This document shows, piece by piece, positions 53,917 to 63,602 of a stretch of DNA of 64,000 nt. The DNA lies in assembly GCF_001746835.1 (NCBI RefSeq), contig NZ_CP016094.1, positions 3,425,501 to 3,489,500 on the forward strand, in the 5' to 3' direction. Each line of letters starts with the position of its first letter. Position 1 is the stretch's first letter. The stretch comes from Lacunisphaera limnophila. Lineage in GTDB: Bacteria; Verrucomicrobiota; Verrucomicrobiia; Opitutales; Opitutaceae. The position numbers and the translations under genes are program-made. Below the pieces are notes generated by a model that did no database searches, was not told the origin of the DNA, and saw only the letters and a program-made list of their open reading frames with translations.

Positions 53917-54582
53917 GTGACCCCCACTTCCACACCCAAGCGTATCATCATCGTCGAGGATCATACCGCCATCCGTGAGATGCTGGCGGAGATCCTCAAG
54001 GTGGATCCGGCCTACAAGATCGTGGGCGAAAGCGGCGAAGGTCTGCAGGCCTGCCAACTCTGTCTCGATCTGAAGCCCGACCTGATCGTCCTCGATGCCC
54101 GCCTGCCCGGCTTGAGCGGCGTGGACATCCTGCGCCGCATCAGCAAGCAGCTCAAGGCCACGCGGGTCATGGTTTTCTCCGCCTACGAGAGCCCGGCTCT
54201 GGTGCGCGAGATGCTCGAGGCCGGCGCCCACGGTTTCGTCGAGAAGACGGCCGGCCTCGGGGAATTCAAGAAAGGCCTGGAGACGATCGCCCATGGCGGC
54301 ACCTATTTCGGCCCCGGCGTCGCGGCCCTGCTCCGGACGGTCGTAGCCAACAAGAATCCCGGTTCCGGCATCGAGACCTTGACCGACCGCGAGCGCGAGA
54401 TCCTCAAGCTGGTCGCCGAGAGCTACAGCACCAAGGAAATCGCCCAAAAGCTCGGGATCAGCGTCAAGACCGTCGACAACCACCGCACCAACCTGATGCG
54501 CAAACTGGACTTGCACGACGTGGCCAGCTTGACCCGATATTCCCTCGAAATTGGCCTGATTGACCACCGGGCCCAAAGCTGA
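53917..54582 (+). CDS. NarL/LuxR-type response regulator
   Basis: A 221-residue regulator with a receiver domain (acidic pair in IIIVEDHT, phospho-Asp in LIVLDARLPG) and a C-terminal LuxR-type helix-turn-helix (LTDREREILKLVAE, then EIAQKLGISVKTVDNHRTNLMRKL). It would bind DNA as a dimer after phosphorylation. The cognate kinase is not adjacent. GTG 53917 is a likely start; a TTG at 53908 is the alternative. The regulon cannot be told from the sequence. A Pal-like gene follows 89 bases later. Confidence 0.9.
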   Translation: MTPTSTPKRIIIVEDHTAIREMLAEILKVDPAYKIVGESGEGLQACQLCLDLKPDLIVLDARLPGLSGVDILRRISKQLKATRVMVFSAYESPALVREMLEAGAHGFVEKTAGLGEFKKGLETIAHGGTYFGPGVAALLRTVVANKNPGSGIETLTDREREILKLVAESYSTKEIAQKLGISVKTVDNHRTNLMRKLDLHDVASLTRYSLEIGLIDHRAQS

Positions 54583-54670
54583 GGTCCGGGCCCGTTGCGC
54601 CGCAATTGTTTAGTTCTTGCGCGCCCCCAGTGATTCTCCAATAACCGCGTCTCACCTTTTAGCGTATCCA

Positions 54671-55222
54671 ATGAAGCACTTTTCCAAAGCCCTCAGCCTC
54701 TCGCTGGCCGCCGTTGCGCTCCTTCTCAGCGCCTGCGCCAAGAAACCCGCCCGTCCGAACCCGTCGACCACCGCCATGGGTCCGGGCCTGAATGACGGCA
54801 TCAATCCCGAGGCCATCGCGCTGCCCGGCGAGAACATCAACCTCGAGGGTCGCGACGGTAACTCCACCCTCGATGGCGCCAACCTCAGCGTGGTTGAGCC
54901 GATCTACTTCGCCCTCGACCGTTTCGCCGTCGCTCCCGCCGAGCGTCCGAAGCTGCAGAACGCCCTCAAGTGGCTCACCGAAAATCCCGGCAAGAATCTT
55001 GTCCTCATGGGCTATTGCGACTGGCGCGGCACTTCCGAGTACAATCTCGGTCTCGGCGAAAATCGCGCCAACTCCGTGAAGCGCTACCTGATCTCCCTCG
55101 GCGCCGATGCCACCCGCCTCGAGACCCTCTCCAAGGGTTCCACCGAAGCCAAGCAGGGCGGCAGCGAATCCGAATGGGCCAAGGACCGCCGCGTCGACTT
55201 CGTCGAGCTCAAGAAGAACTAA
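54671..55222 (+). CDS. pal: Pal-like OmpA-domain lipoprotein
   Basis: A 183-residue outer-membrane lipoprotein. The lipobox LLSAC puts the acylated cysteine at residue 21. The OmpA/Pal peptidoglycan-binding domain runs about 75-180: IYFALDRFAVAP, GYCDWRGTSEYNLGLGENRANSVKRYL and STEAKQGGSESEWAKDRRVDF, with the Asp and Arg that bind diaminopimelate. It fits Pal of the Tol system whose TolQ/R/TonB-like genes lie 23 kb upstream. The gene ends at a clear terminator. Confidence 0.9.
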   Translation: MKHFSKALSLSLAAVALLLSACAKKPARPNPSTTAMGPGLNDGINPEAIALPGENINLEGRDGNSTLDGANLSVVEPIYFALDRFAVAPAERPKLQNALKWLTENPGKNLVLMGYCDWRGTSEYNLGLGENRANSVKRYLISLGADATRLETLSKGSTEAKQGGSESEWAKDRRVDFVELKKN

Positions 55223-55243
55223 GCGTTCTCTCCCTTTAAATCG

Positions 55244-55273
55244 AAAGGCCGCGGAGCAATCCGCGGCCTTTTT
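55244..55273 (+). terminator. Rho-independent terminator after the pal-like gene
   Basis: AAAGGCCGCGGA (55244-55255) pairs with TCCGCGGCCTTT (55260-55271) across a GCAA loop and is followed by further T residues. The A-rich left side can also serve a minus-strand transcript. Confidence 0.92.
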
Positions 55274-55305
55274 GTTGGGCGAAATTGAAACAGGTGCGAT
55301 GAGGT

Positions 55306-56802
55306 CTACTCCGCCTGCTCCTTGGTCACCGTGCCACCGGGTAGCTTGATCGTGTACGCGTGCTGACAGGGTGCCGCGTCCGGCCCCAAGTCGGGCAGCG
55401 TGACTTCCACGTCCCCACCCTGCACCGCGTACGCGAGTGCGCCGGGCAACCCGAGCATCGTCAGCTGGGCCCCCGCCGGCACGCTGACGCCGCGCAGCAC
55501 CAGCTTCTTGCCCGGCCAGCCGACGCTGATCGCGTAGAGGGCGTCGGGCTTCTTCGTGAAAAAGACCTGCTTCACCGCCACGCCGTTGCGCGCCGCCTGC
55601 CCGACCTGATCGAGCAGGTGGTATTTGACCATGTACTCGCCGTACTCCTGCTTGGGCCGCGTGCCGGCGGTCCACTGCGCGGAGCGACCGGCAAAACGGG
55701 TGCCGTAGATCGCCTCGCCGTTCACCTTCAGCCAATCGCCCATCTCCAGCAGGCGCTGCTCCATGAGAGGCGGGATCGTGCCATCCGCCGCGGGCCCGAT
55801 ATCGAGCAGCAGGTTGCCACCCCGGCTGACGAGGTCGATGAGGACCAGGATCAATTCACGGGCGGACTTGTAGTCGTCGAAACGCTCGGCGCGGTTGAGT
55901 CCGTAGGAGTACGCCATGCCGCGACTCTCCTCCCAGGGATGCGAACCGTCCTGGAGGCCGGCGGCATACTCCGTGGTCCAATAGCCCCCGTGCTTGTGCC
56001 GCGTTTCCTTGCCCCACCGGTCGTTGACCACGACGTCGGCGCGGGAGGGGGACTCGTTGTAGAGCCACGCAAGCAACTGCTCGCTCTTCCAGGCCGACGA
56101 GGGCAGGTCCCACTCGCCGTCGCTGAAGATGATCGCGGGTTGGTAGCGCGTGACGACGTCCTTGAACTGCGGGATCATGTGTTCGTCGACGTAGCGGGCC
56201 CGGTCCTGCAGCCAGAGCGGGTTGAACCACTCGTAGAGCGAATAATAGAATCCGAACTTCATCCCGCGGGCGCGGGTCGCTGCCGCCAGTTCACCCATCA
56301 GGTCTCGCTTCGGGCCGATCTCGACAGCGTTCCACGGCCGGCCCCAGGTACGGCTGGCCTCGGCACTCGGCCACAAGGCGAACCCCTCATGGTGCTTCGA
56401 GGTGGGCACGACGTAGCGGATGCCGGCCCGGGCGAACACATCGGTCCACTGGCTGGCATTGAACAGCTCGGCCGTGAAGCGGGGGGCAAAATCCTTGTAG
56501 TCGAAATCCGCCCCGTAGTTTTTGGCGTGGAATTCGGCCCAGGGCGCATCCTTCGGATCCTTGCTCTTGATGCGCTGCCAGTACCACTCGGCGTATTCGC
56601 CCGGCTTGCCCCACGCGGGCACCGAGTAGACGCCCCAGTGGATGAACACGCCGAACTTGGCGTCGAGATACCACTCGGGCGTGGGCCGCTGGTCCAGCGA
56701 GGACCAGGTCGGCTCATAGCGGACCGGCTCGGCCGGGTACAAGGGGGGCACCACCAGCAGGACGAGGCCCAGCATCAGGCCGGCGCGGGGAGTTGAAGAC
56801 AT
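55306..56802 (-). CDS. GH29-family alpha-L-fucosidase
   Basis: A 498-residue glycoside hydrolase with an N-terminal signal peptide (hydrophobic 8-22). The GH29 signatures FGVFIHWGVYSVPAW (about 51-65), YVVPTSKHHEGFALWPS and the nucleophile aspartate in IIFSDGEWD are present. LLLDIGPAADG and the C-terminal beta-sandwich follow. It would release L-fucose from glycans, a common Verrucomicrobia trait. The acid/base residue was not identified. It has its own leader and is flanked by unrelated genes. Confidence 0.92.
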   Translation of the reverse strand: MSSTPRAGLMLGLVLLVVPPLYPAEPVRYEPTWSSLDQRPTPEWYLDAKFGVFIHWGVYSVPAWGKPGEYAEWYWQRIKSKDPKDAPWAEFHAKNYGADFDYKDFAPRFTAELFNASQWTDVFARAGIRYVVPTSKHHEGFALWPSAEASRTWGRPWNAVEIGPKRDLMGELAAATRARGMKFGFYYSLYEWFNPLWLQDRARYVDEHMIPQFKDVVTRYQPAIIFSDGEWDLPSSAWKSEQLLAWLYNESPSRADVVVNDRWGKETRHKHGGYWTTEYAAGLQDGSHPWEESRGMAYSYGLNRAERFDDYKSARELILVLIDLVSRGGNLLLDIGPAADGTIPPLMEQRLLEMGDWLKVNGEAIYGTRFAGRSAQWTAGTRPKQEYGEYMVKYHLLDQVGQAARNGVAVKQVFFTKKPDALYAISVGWPGKKLVLRGVSVPAGAQLTMLGLPGALAYAVQGGDVEVTLPDLGPDAAPCQHAYTIKLPGGTVTKEQAE

Positions 56803-56840
56803 GGGGTATGGAGGTTGGGGTAACGTAACGCGATCCGGAC

Positions 56841-56882
56841 AAAAAAACGAAACGCGGGCGCACCGGGGTGGATGCGCCCGCG
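56841..56882 (-). terminator. Rho-independent terminator after the M20 peptidase gene
   Basis: On the minus strand CGCGGGCGCA and TGCGCCCGCG (56853-56862, 56873-56882) form a perfect 10-bp stem with a 10-base loop. TTTCGTTTTTTT follows (56852 down to 56841). Confidence 0.88.
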
Positions 56883-56889
56883 GGAAAAA

Positions 56890-58257
56890 TCACTTCGCCA
56901 GTTCGGTGAGCATGCGCTCCGACATCTCGATGCCCTTCTTCATGACCCCGAGGTGAAAACTCTCGTTGGGCGCGTGCAGGTTGTCCTCCGGCAGGAACAG
57001 GCCCGGCATGACGGCGTCGATGCCGAGCACTTCCTTCAGGTCGGCAATCAGGCCCACGCTGCCGCCTTCGCGCAGATACAAGGGCGGACGGCCCCAGACG
57101 GCCGTCACGGCCTTGTCGAGGGCCCGGAAGCCGCGGGCGAGCACCGGGGACTGGTCCTTCGGGGTGTTGGAGCGGTCGGGCGGAATCGCGACATACGGGG
57201 TCGCATGATGCTGCTCGGTGATGACCATCTTGAGCCCCTTCGGGCAACGGGCGCGCACCGCGTCGAAGATTTTGTTCTTCATCCCGTCGGGCGTCTGGTT
57301 GGGCACGAGCCGGCAGGTGATCTTCACCCGGGCCTTGCTCGGGATCACGGTCTTGGTCCCCTCCCCCTGGTAACCGCCGCTGAAGCCGTTGAACTCCAGG
57401 GTCGGCAGGAAGCGGATGGCCTCGAAGGGCGTGTAACCCGGCGGGGTGTGGAATTCCTTGATGCCGAGAAAGGCCGCATACTCGGACTCCTTCAGCCCCA
57501 GCGTGGCCAGCTGCTCGCGCTCCCAGGGCTGCGGCTCGATCACGTCATCGTAGAATCCGGGGATGTTCACGCGGCCGTCGGGGGTGTGCAGCGAGGCGCA
57601 GAATTCTGCGAGGCCCTGCAGGGGGTTCATCAGCACGCCGCCGTGCATGCCCGAGTGCAGGTCGGACTGCGGACCGGTGAGCTCCACCTCGAAGGCGAGC
57701 AGGCCGCGCAAGCCGACCGTCACGACCATCTGATCGGCGTTCGGGATGCCGGTGTCGGAGAGAAACACGAAATCGCCGCGCAGCTTCTCCTTGTTCGCCA
57801 GCAGGAAGGTCTTGAAGTTCTTGCTGCCGATCTCCTCCTCCCCCTCGACGACGAAGGTGATGCGCAGCGGGAGCGACGGGTTTTTCTCCAGGAGGCGCCC
57901 CACGGCGGCAATATGGACCATCAGGGGACCCTTGTTGTCGGCCGTGCCCCGCCCGTACATGCGCTCGCCCTTGATCGTGGGTTCGAACGGCGGGGTGTGC
58001 CACTTCTCCAAAGGATCGGGCGGCTGCACATCGTAATGACCGTAGATGATGACGTGCGGCCAGGCGGGATTGTCGCCGTGCTTGGCGACGATCACCGGAT
58101 GCAGCGCCGTGGGCACCACCTCGACGGCGAAGCCGATTTCCTTGAGCAGGCCGGAGACCAGCTTCTGGGCACCGACCATGCCCTCCTTGAATTGCGGGTC
58201 GGCCGACACGCTCGCGTGCCGCACGTATTCCTTCAGTTTTTCAACGGGGTCAAACAT
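56890..58257 (-). CDS. M20-family dipeptidase
   Basis: A 455-residue zinc peptidase of the M20 family (carnosinase/PepV-like). The metal ligands appear in the expected order: His in YGHYDVQPP (about 78-86), the bridging Asp in GRGTADNKGP (about 112-121), the catalytic Glu-Glu in VEGEEEIGS, Asp in LSDTG and His near the end in SFHLG. There is no signal peptide, so it is cytoplasmic and probably releases amino acids from short peptides. A terminator follows and a long hairpin precedes the next gene. Confidence 0.92.
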   Translation of the reverse strand: MFDPVEKLKEYVRHASVSADPQFKEGMVGAQKLVSGLLKEIGFAVEVVPTALHPVIVAKHGDNPAWPHVIIYGHYDVQPPDPLEKWHTPPFEPTIKGERMYGRGTADNKGPLMVHIAAVGRLLEKNPSLPLRITFVVEGEEEIGSKNFKTFLLANKEKLRGDFVFLSDTGIPNADQMVVTVGLRGLLAFEVELTGPQSDLHSGMHGGVLMNPLQGLAEFCASLHTPDGRVNIPGFYDDVIEPQPWEREQLATLGLKESEYAAFLGIKEFHTPPGYTPFEAIRFLPTLEFNGFSGGYQGEGTKTVIPSKARVKITCRLVPNQTPDGMKNKIFDAVRARCPKGLKMVITEQHHATPYVAIPPDRSNTPKDQSPVLARGFRALDKAVTAVWGRPPLYLREGGSVGLIADLKEVLGIDAVMPGLFLPEDNLHAPNESFHLGVMKKGIEMSERMLTELAK

Positions 58258-58265
58258 GCCGCAAT

Positions 58266-58312
58266 CTGACGCAACTTCCGCCGCGGCGCTAGCCGGAAGT
58301 GCACGGCGTCAG
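58266..58312. terminator. Two-level hairpin between the M20 and M48 genes
   Basis: CTGACGC (58266-58272) pairs with GCGTCAG (58306-58312), and inside it ACTTCCG (58274-58280) pairs with CGGAAGT (58294-58300). The right arm includes the M48 stop codon. Its place suggests transcription end of the M48 gene, but no T-run follows. Confidence 0.5.
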
Positions 58313-59091
58313 TACCGCGCCCGGGCTTTCTCGTAGAGGGGCAGCACCTCGGGCATCCATTTCTGCAGGGCGGCGATACGCTCGCCGTCCGGGGGATGCG
58401 TGGAAATCCACTTCCACGGCTGCTTGCCGTCCTTCGCCTTGGCCATCTTCTGCCAGAAGGTGATCGCGGCCCGCGGATCATAGCCCGCCTTGGCTGCATA
58501 ACGCAGGCCGATGTAGTCGGCCTCGCTCTCGTTACCCCGGGAGAAGGCGAGCGTCGCGCCGGTGGCGGTCGCGCCGTACAGCACGCGGGCCAGATCCCGG
58601 TATTCGCTGTCCTTCGTGCCCAGTTCCACGCCGGCGCCTACCACCCCGGCCACCAGGCCTTGGGACATGCGCTCGGCCCCATGCCGGGCCGTCACATGGG
58701 CAATCTCGTGCCCGATCACCGTGGCCACCTCGTCGTCCGAGGAGGCCAGGGCGAGCAGACCGGTGTAGACGCCCACTTTGCCGCCGGGCAGGGCGAAGGC
58801 ATTGACCGTCTTCGCCTCGTCAAAAACCACGAATTCCCACTGCGCCCCGGGCAGGGAGTTACCCACCGCCTCCGCGATCCGCGTGCCGATCCGGCGGACG
58901 CGGGCGTTCGCCTCGACGTCGGTGGACACCTTTTCCTTGGTGCGGATGTCGGCGAAGGCGGCGACGCCCATCTTCATTTCCTCGCCGGGCGACACGATCA
59001 TGAGGGATTTCCGGCCGGTCTCCGGCACGGTGTAGCACCCGACCAGAACCAGCAAAACGGCCGCCAGCAGGGCGGGATAAAGGGACTTCAT
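58309..59091 (-). CDS. M48-family metalloprotease lipoprotein
   Basis: A 260-residue zinc protease. The lipobox LVLVGC near residue 20 predicts a lipid anchor. The zinc motif HEIAHVTARH and a downstream glutamate in ESEADYIGLRYAAKAGYDP are complete. It resembles BepA/LoiP-type periplasmic proteases that assist outer-membrane quality control. ATG 59091 is the natural lipoprotein start; an in-frame upstream extension would be unlike the family. It is followed 64 bases later by the amidohydrolase gene upstream on the strand. Confidence 0.9.
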   Translation of the reverse strand: MKSLYPALLAAVLLVLVGCYTVPETGRKSLMIVSPGEEMKMGVAAFADIRTKEKVSTDVEANARVRRIGTRIAEAVGNSLPGAQWEFVVFDEAKTVNAFALPGGKVGVYTGLLALASSDDEVATVIGHEIAHVTARHGAERMSQGLVAGVVGAGVELGTKDSEYRDLARVLYGATATGATLAFSRGNESEADYIGLRYAAKAGYDPRAAITFWQKMAKAKDGKQPWKWISTHPPDGERIAALQKWMPEVLPLYEKARARY

Positions 59092-59155
59092 GGGTGAAAC
59101 CATAGCCGCTTCGACCTCCCGGCCAAGGCAAAGTTCGCTTGGGCGGGTGAACGCC

Positions 59156-60016
59156 CTACGGCAGCGCGAGCACCCAGGCCGCGTTGGCGTGGAAGATGTC
59201 CGTCGCCGCCCCCGCCGCCTGCGCCTCTCCCAGGATTCCGGCCATTTCCGCCGCGGCCCCGGCCACCTTGGGGTAAAGCACCAACGGGTAATCCGAGCCG
59301 AAGAGTACCCGGCTGCTCGGTTCCCGGCGCCAGACATCCGTTCCGTAGAGCAAGGGCGAGGCCGCCGTGTCGAACCACAGGTTGGTGAGCGCCGCCGCTT
59401 CCTCCGACCACGCCAGGCCCCCACCCCAGTGCGCGAGAATGAAGGTCGTCTCGGGGAACTCTCGCGCCAGCGCCAGGAAATCAGTCAGCGGCGTCTCCAC
59501 CCGCCCGGGATACGCCCGCGAGGCCGGATCGGTGACATGCAGGTTCACGGGGAGTTGCAACTCGCCCGCGAGCGTCAGGATCTTCCGCCAAATCGGATCG
59601 TGCAGCGGGACATGCTGCGAGTGCGGGGACAACTCCCCCAGCCCCACAAAGCCCGCCGCCTTGGCCCACCTGACCTCATCCAGCGCCGCCTCACCCGCGC
59701 CGGGATGCACGGAGGCAAAGGCGGAGAATCGCTTCGGGTACGCATCCAGGCACGCGGCATAGAACCGGTTGTGTTCGCGACAAGTCGCGTGGTTTTCCCA
59801 ATACCACCCTTGCAGCACCGCCCGGGTGACGCCGGCCTCGTCCATGCGATCGAGCAACCGCTCCACCGAGGGAAACTCCTGCACGGGCCGGCCATCCTTG
59901 CGACGCCGAAGGCAGAGTTCCGCCCAGTGCGGCTCCTGCCGCGCTGCCGCCCAAGCAGCCGGATCACGGTTCAACTCCGGCGGGTACAGGTGCACATGGG
60001 CGTCAATGATGGCCAC
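59156..60016 (-). CDS. Amidohydrolase-family TIM-barrel hydrolase
   Basis: A 286-residue metal-dependent hydrolase of the amidohydrolase-2 group. The ligands are IDAHVHLY (HxH, residues 4-11), NLHVTDP, ILAHWGGG and the aspartate in GSDYPL. The group includes decarboxylases of aromatic acids and hydrolases of small ring compounds, so the substrate cannot be named. No signal peptide. It lies between the M48 gene and the metal transporter without operon overlap. Confidence 0.88.
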   Translation of the reverse strand: MAIIDAHVHLYPPELNRDPAAWAAARQEPHWAELCLRRRKDGRPVQEFPSVERLLDRMDEAGVTRAVLQGWYWENHATCREHNRFYAACLDAYPKRFSAFASVHPGAGEAALDEVRWAKAAGFVGLGELSPHSQHVPLHDPIWRKILTLAGELQLPVNLHVTDPASRAYPGRVETPLTDFLALAREFPETTFILAHWGGGLAWSEEAAALTNLWFDTAASPLLYGTDVWRREPSSRVLFGSDYPLVLYPKVAGAAAEMAGILGEAQAAGAATDIFHANAAWVLALP

Positions 60017-60097
60017 AAGCGATGCTTTCCCGTCGCGCCGCGCCGGGCAAGCCGGGAACGAAAACGCCGGACGCCATAGAGGTGGCGGACTAGCGCT

Positions 60098-60940
60098 TCA
60101 GCTCGCGGTCATCCGGCGGCGCAGTTGCAGGATGCCGTGCTTCGGGGCAAACACCAAGACGAGGACGAAGATCAGGGCCTGGATCAGCACGATGCAGGCG
60201 CCCGTCGAGGCGTTGAGGAAAAAGCTCACATACACGCCGCTGAGGCTGGAACCGACTGCCGCCGCCGTCGCGATCACCAGCATCCGATCGAAGCGATCGG
60301 TCAGCAGGTAGGCGATGCAGCCCGGGGTCACCAGCATGGCGATCACGAGGATGATACCGACCGCCTTCAACGACCCCACGATGGTCATCGCGAGCAGGGA
60401 CAGCAGCAGATAGTACAGGAGCTTCGTCGGCAGGCCGATCGCCCGGGCCTGGGCCGGATCAAAGCAGAACAGCAACAAGTCGCGGCGCAGAGCTAGGACG
60501 ATCGCAAGCGTGACTCCGGCTGCGATCAGCGTGTTGCGCAGGTCACCCGACTCGAGGCCGAGGATGTTGCCGAAGAGAATGTGATCCAGGTGCAGGTCGC
60601 TCTTGATCTTGGTGAAGAGCACCAGCCCAAGGGCGAAGAGCCCCGTGAAAACCACGCCCATCACCGTGTCCTCCTTCACCCGCGTGTTGGCCTTGATGTA
60701 CCCGGTCGCCACCGCGCAAAAAAGCCCGGAAAGAAACGCTCCCACCGCCAACGGCAGTCCGATTGCGTAGGCGATGACAATCCCCGGCAGAACTGCATGG
60801 GAAATCGCGTCACCCATCAGCGACCAGCCCTTGAGCACGAGGTAACAGGACAACACCGCGCAGACTGCCCCGATGGCCGTCCCCACGATCATGGCATCCA
60901 CCATGAAGCGATACTGGAAGGGCTCGAGCAACGTGTTCAT
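60098..60940 (-). CDS. Metal ABC transporter permease (SitD-like)
   Basis: A 280-residue permease with about eight membrane helices, of the zinc/manganese ABC-3 family. It carries the N-terminal PFQYRFMVDAMIVGTAIGAV and the repeated [18 protein letters not shown] loop that meets the ATPase. It is closely related to the preceding permease, suggesting they make a heterodimeric channel. It is the last gene of the transporter operon and overlaps the upstream permease by four bases. Confidence 0.9.
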   Translation of the reverse strand: MNTLLEPFQYRFMVDAMIVGTAIGAVCAVLSCYLVLKGWSLMGDAISHAVLPGIVIAYAIGLPLAVGAFLSGLFCAVATGYIKANTRVKEDTVMGVVFTGLFALGLVLFTKIKSDLHLDHILFGNILGLESGDLRNTLIAAGVTLAIVLALRRDLLLFCFDPAQARAIGLPTKLLYYLLLSLLAMTIVGSLKAVGIILVIAMLVTPGCIAYLLTDRFDRMLVIATAAAVGSSLSGVYVSFFLNASTGACIVLIQALIFVLVLVFAPKHGILQLRRRMTAS

Positions 60941-61794
60941 GCTTTCGCTCCCCCACCCGTCACCCGCCGCCGCGATGCCCGCAGGCCGTGCTTGGGCGCA
61001 AAGATCAGCGCGATGACAAAGAGCAGGCTCTGCAGCGTGACGATGCAGCCACCCGTCGAGCCGTCGAAATAGTAACTCACATACGCCCCGAGCAGCGAGG
61101 TCCCCACCCCCATCCCGGTCGCCAGGCCGATCATCCGGCCGAACCGGTCGGTCAGCAGGTAGGCGGTCGCCCCCGGGGTCACCAACATCGCCACCACCAG
61201 ACAGGCCCCCACCGTCTGCAGGGCCGCCACCGCCGTGGCCGAGAGCAGCGTAAGCAGCGTGTAGTGCAGCACCGTGACGTTCAGCCCCAGCGCCCGGGCC
61301 TGGTTGGGATCAAAGCAGAACAGCAACAGGTCACGCCACTTGAGGCCGAGCACGGCGAGCGTGACCGCGGAGATGATCACCACCTGCAGGATGTCCGGAT
61401 CGGATATGCCCAGGATGTTGCCGAAGATGATCGTGCGCAGGTCCACGCTGCTCGGATTGAGCGAGATCAGAAAAAGGCCGAAGGCGAAGAATGCCGTGAA
61501 CACTACGCCGATCACCGCATCCTCCCGCAGCCGCGTCTTGGTCTTCACGAACCCCATGCCCACTGCCGCCAACAGGCCGGTGCCGAAGGCGCCCGCCGCG
61601 AACGGCAGGCCGAGGGCATACGCGATTGCGACACCCGGTACGACCGAGTGCGAGAGGGCGTCCCCCATCAGCGACCAGCCCTTCAGGGTGATGAAACAAG
61701 ACAGAAACGCGCACACCCCGCCGATCAGGCCGCTCACGAGGATGGCTTTCACCATGTACTCGTACTGCAGGGGCGTGAGGAGGTAATCGATCAC
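60937..61794 (-). CDS. Metal ABC transporter permease (SitC-like)
   Basis: A 286-residue ABC-3 permease with about eight helices. [18 protein letters not shown] is the cytoplasmic loop that fits the ATPase, and [22 protein letters not shown] is a family block. It starts at GTG 61794, overlapping the ATPase stop by GTGA; a longer version upstream would overlap the ATPase gene deeply. Together with the next permease it forms the membrane channel. Confidence 0.9.
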   Translation of the reverse strand: MIDYLLTPLQYEYMVKAILVSGLIGGVCAFLSCFITLKGWSLMGDALSHSVVPGVAIAYALGLPFAAGAFGTGLLAAVGMGFVKTKTRLREDAVIGVVFTAFFAFGLFLISLNPSSVDLRTIIFGNILGISDPDILQVVIISAVTLAVLGLKWRDLLLFCFDPNQARALGLNVTVLHYTLLTLLSATAVAALQTVGACLVVAMLVTPGATAYLLTDRFGRMIGLATGMGVGTSLLGAYVSYYFDGSTGGCIVTLQSLLFVIALIFAPKHGLRASRRRVTGGGAKA

Positions 61795-62702
61795 TTGTCG
61801 TCCTCCTCCTCGGCCCGCTGCTCGATCACCTTCTCGTGGTCGGCCCGGCGGCTGTACTCCAAGTGACCGCCCTTGCCGAAGACCAGCGGACGCTCGTCGT
61901 CTGTGAGCAGCGTGACCGCTCGGCCGTCGTGCTTTTGAACTGTGGACTCGTCGAAGCGGAAGTGGCGCAGCACACCGCCGAAGGCAGCGGACAGGTTCGC
62001 CTCCGTAAAGACCTCCTCGGTGCGCCCCGCCGCCAGCACGGTGCGGTTGATGAGCACCACCTGGTCGCAAAATTCCGGCACGGTGCCGAGGTTGTGGGTC
62101 GAGACCAGCATGAGGTGTCCCTCACCCCGCAGCGTGCGGAGCAGCTCGATGATCGTGCTCTCGGTCTTCACATCCACGCCGGTGAAGGGTTCGTCCAGCA
62201 GGATCACGCGGCTGCGCTGGGCCAGGGCCCGCGCCAGGAACACGCGCTTCTTCTGTCCGCCGGAGAGTTCGCCAATCTGACGCTCCCGGAAATCCGCCAT
62301 GCCCACCCGGACCAGCGCCTCCTCGGCCACGCGGCGGTCCTCGGCGCCGGGGCGCCGTAGGAAATTCATGTAGCCGTATCGCCCCATCATGACCACGTCC
62401 CACACGCTGACCGGAAAGGTCCAGTCGACCTCCTCGGATTGCGGCACATAGGCCACGAGGTTGGCCTTGAGGGCCGCCCGTACGCTCTGCCCGCCGATCA
62501 GAACCTCGCCTTGGACGGGGCGCACGAAGTCCATGATGGCCTTGAACAGGGTGGACTTGCCGCTGCCATTCACGCCGACCAGTCCGCAGATCGACCCGCC
62601 GACCAATCGGAAACTTGCGTCGCGCAGGGCCACCTGGCCGTTGGGATAACGGACGGTGACGGCGTTGACACTCAGTTCGATCGGACGGTCGGTGGCGGTC
62701 AT
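61791..62702 (-). CDS. Metal ABC transporter ATPase (SitB-like)
   Basis: A 303-residue ABC ATPase. Walker [10 protein letters not shown] (about 43-51), signature LSGGQKKRV, Walker [13 protein letters not shown] and the switch histidine in STHNLGT are complete. It is longer than usual (about 250): the C-terminal 50 residues ([20 protein letters not shown] and onward, ending in an acidic EEEDDK tail) are an extra extension. It overlaps the binding-protein gene by four bases. Confidence 0.93.
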   Translation of the reverse strand: MTATDRPIELSVNAVTVRYPNGQVALRDASFRLVGGSICGLVGVNGSGKSTLFKAIMDFVRPVQGEVLIGGQSVRAALKANLVAYVPQSEEVDWTFPVSVWDVVMMGRYGYMNFLRRPGAEDRRVAEEALVRVGMADFRERQIGELSGGQKKRVFLARALAQRSRVILLDEPFTGVDVKTESTIIELLRTLRGEGHLMLVSTHNLGTVPEFCDQVVLINRTVLAAGRTEEVFTEANLSAAFGGVLRHFRFDESTVQKHDGRAVTLLTDDERPLVFGKGGHLEYSRRADHEKVIEQRAEEEDDK

Positions 62703-63598
62703 GGTGCGGTGAAGCCCCGGACGATCGTCTGGGCGTTGTATTCCATCAGCTTCAAATAGGTCGGAGCCGGGCCCTCGGCGGTCGTGAGCGAGTCCACGTA
62801 GAGCACCCCGCCGTAGCGGATGCCCGTTTCCTTGGCGACCTGCCGGGCAGGCTTGTCACTGACCGTACTCTCGCTGAACAGGACGGGGATGCGGTGGGTC
62901 CGCACGCCATCGATGACTTTTTGCACCTGCTGCGGGGTCCCCTGCTGGTCGGCGTTCACCGCCCAAAGGAAGAGTTCCTTCATCCCGAAATTTCGGGCCA
63001 GGTAAGGAAAGGCGCCTTCGCTGGTCACGAGCCACCGCTGGGCTTCCGGGATCGGGGCGAGACTAGCACGCACGGTTTCCTCGATGGCGGAGAACTTCGC
63101 CGTGTAGGCGGCGGCATTGGCGTTGTAGGTGGCGGCATTCGCCGGATCCAGTTCCACGAGGGCGCGCCGGATGTTCTCGACGTAGATCGTGGCGTTGCGC
63201 GGCGACATCCAGGCGTGCGGGTTGGGTTTGCCGGTATACGGTCCCTCTTCGATGCCCAGCGGGGTGATACCCTCGGTCAGCACGACGCGGGGCACCCCCT
63301 TCAGATTACCGAAAAACTTCTCGAACCACCGTTCCAGGTTCAGTCCGTTCCACAGCACCAGGTCGGCCTTCTGGGCCTTCACGATGTCCCGCGGCGTCGG
63401 TTCGTAACCGTGGATCTCGGCGCCGGGCTTGGTGATGGATTCGACGATCGCGGCGTCCCCGGCGACGTTCTGCGCCATGTCCTGGATAATCGTGAACGTG
63501 GTCACGATGCGCTTCTTGTCGGCCGCCCAGGCGGAAGACACGAGGGCCGCGATAGCGAGGACGGCAGTCAACCGCCGGAGGAGCGTGCGTGGAGGCAT
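62699..63598 (-). CDS. Periplasmic metal-binding protein of manganese/iron type (SitA-like)
   Basis: A 299-residue cluster-IX solute-binding protein with a signal peptide ([16 protein letters not shown], residues 10-25). Metal ligands fit His63 (HGYEP), His128 (NPHAWMSP), Glu194 (TSEGAF) and Asp269 (YVDSL). Having Glu at the third place and lacking the His-rich loop of ZnuA points to Mn/Fe transport rather than zinc. It heads the four-gene operon in the window, with an outer-membrane protein gene only five bases upstream. Confidence 0.9.
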   Translation of the reverse strand: MPPRTLLRRLTAVLAIAALVSSAWAADKKRIVTTFTIIQDMAQNVAGDAAIVESITKPGAEIHGYEPTPRDIVKAQKADLVLWNGLNLERWFEKFFGNLKGVPRVVLTEGITPLGIEEGPYTGKPNPHAWMSPRNATIYVENIRRALVELDPANAATYNANAAAYTAKFSAIEETVRASLAPIPEAQRWLVTSEGAFPYLARNFGMKELFLWAVNADQQGTPQQVQKVIDGVRTHRIPVLFSESTVSDKPARQVAKETGIRYGGVLYVDSLTTAEGPAPTYLKLMEYNAQTIVRGFTAP

Positions 63599-63602
63599 GG
63601 TT

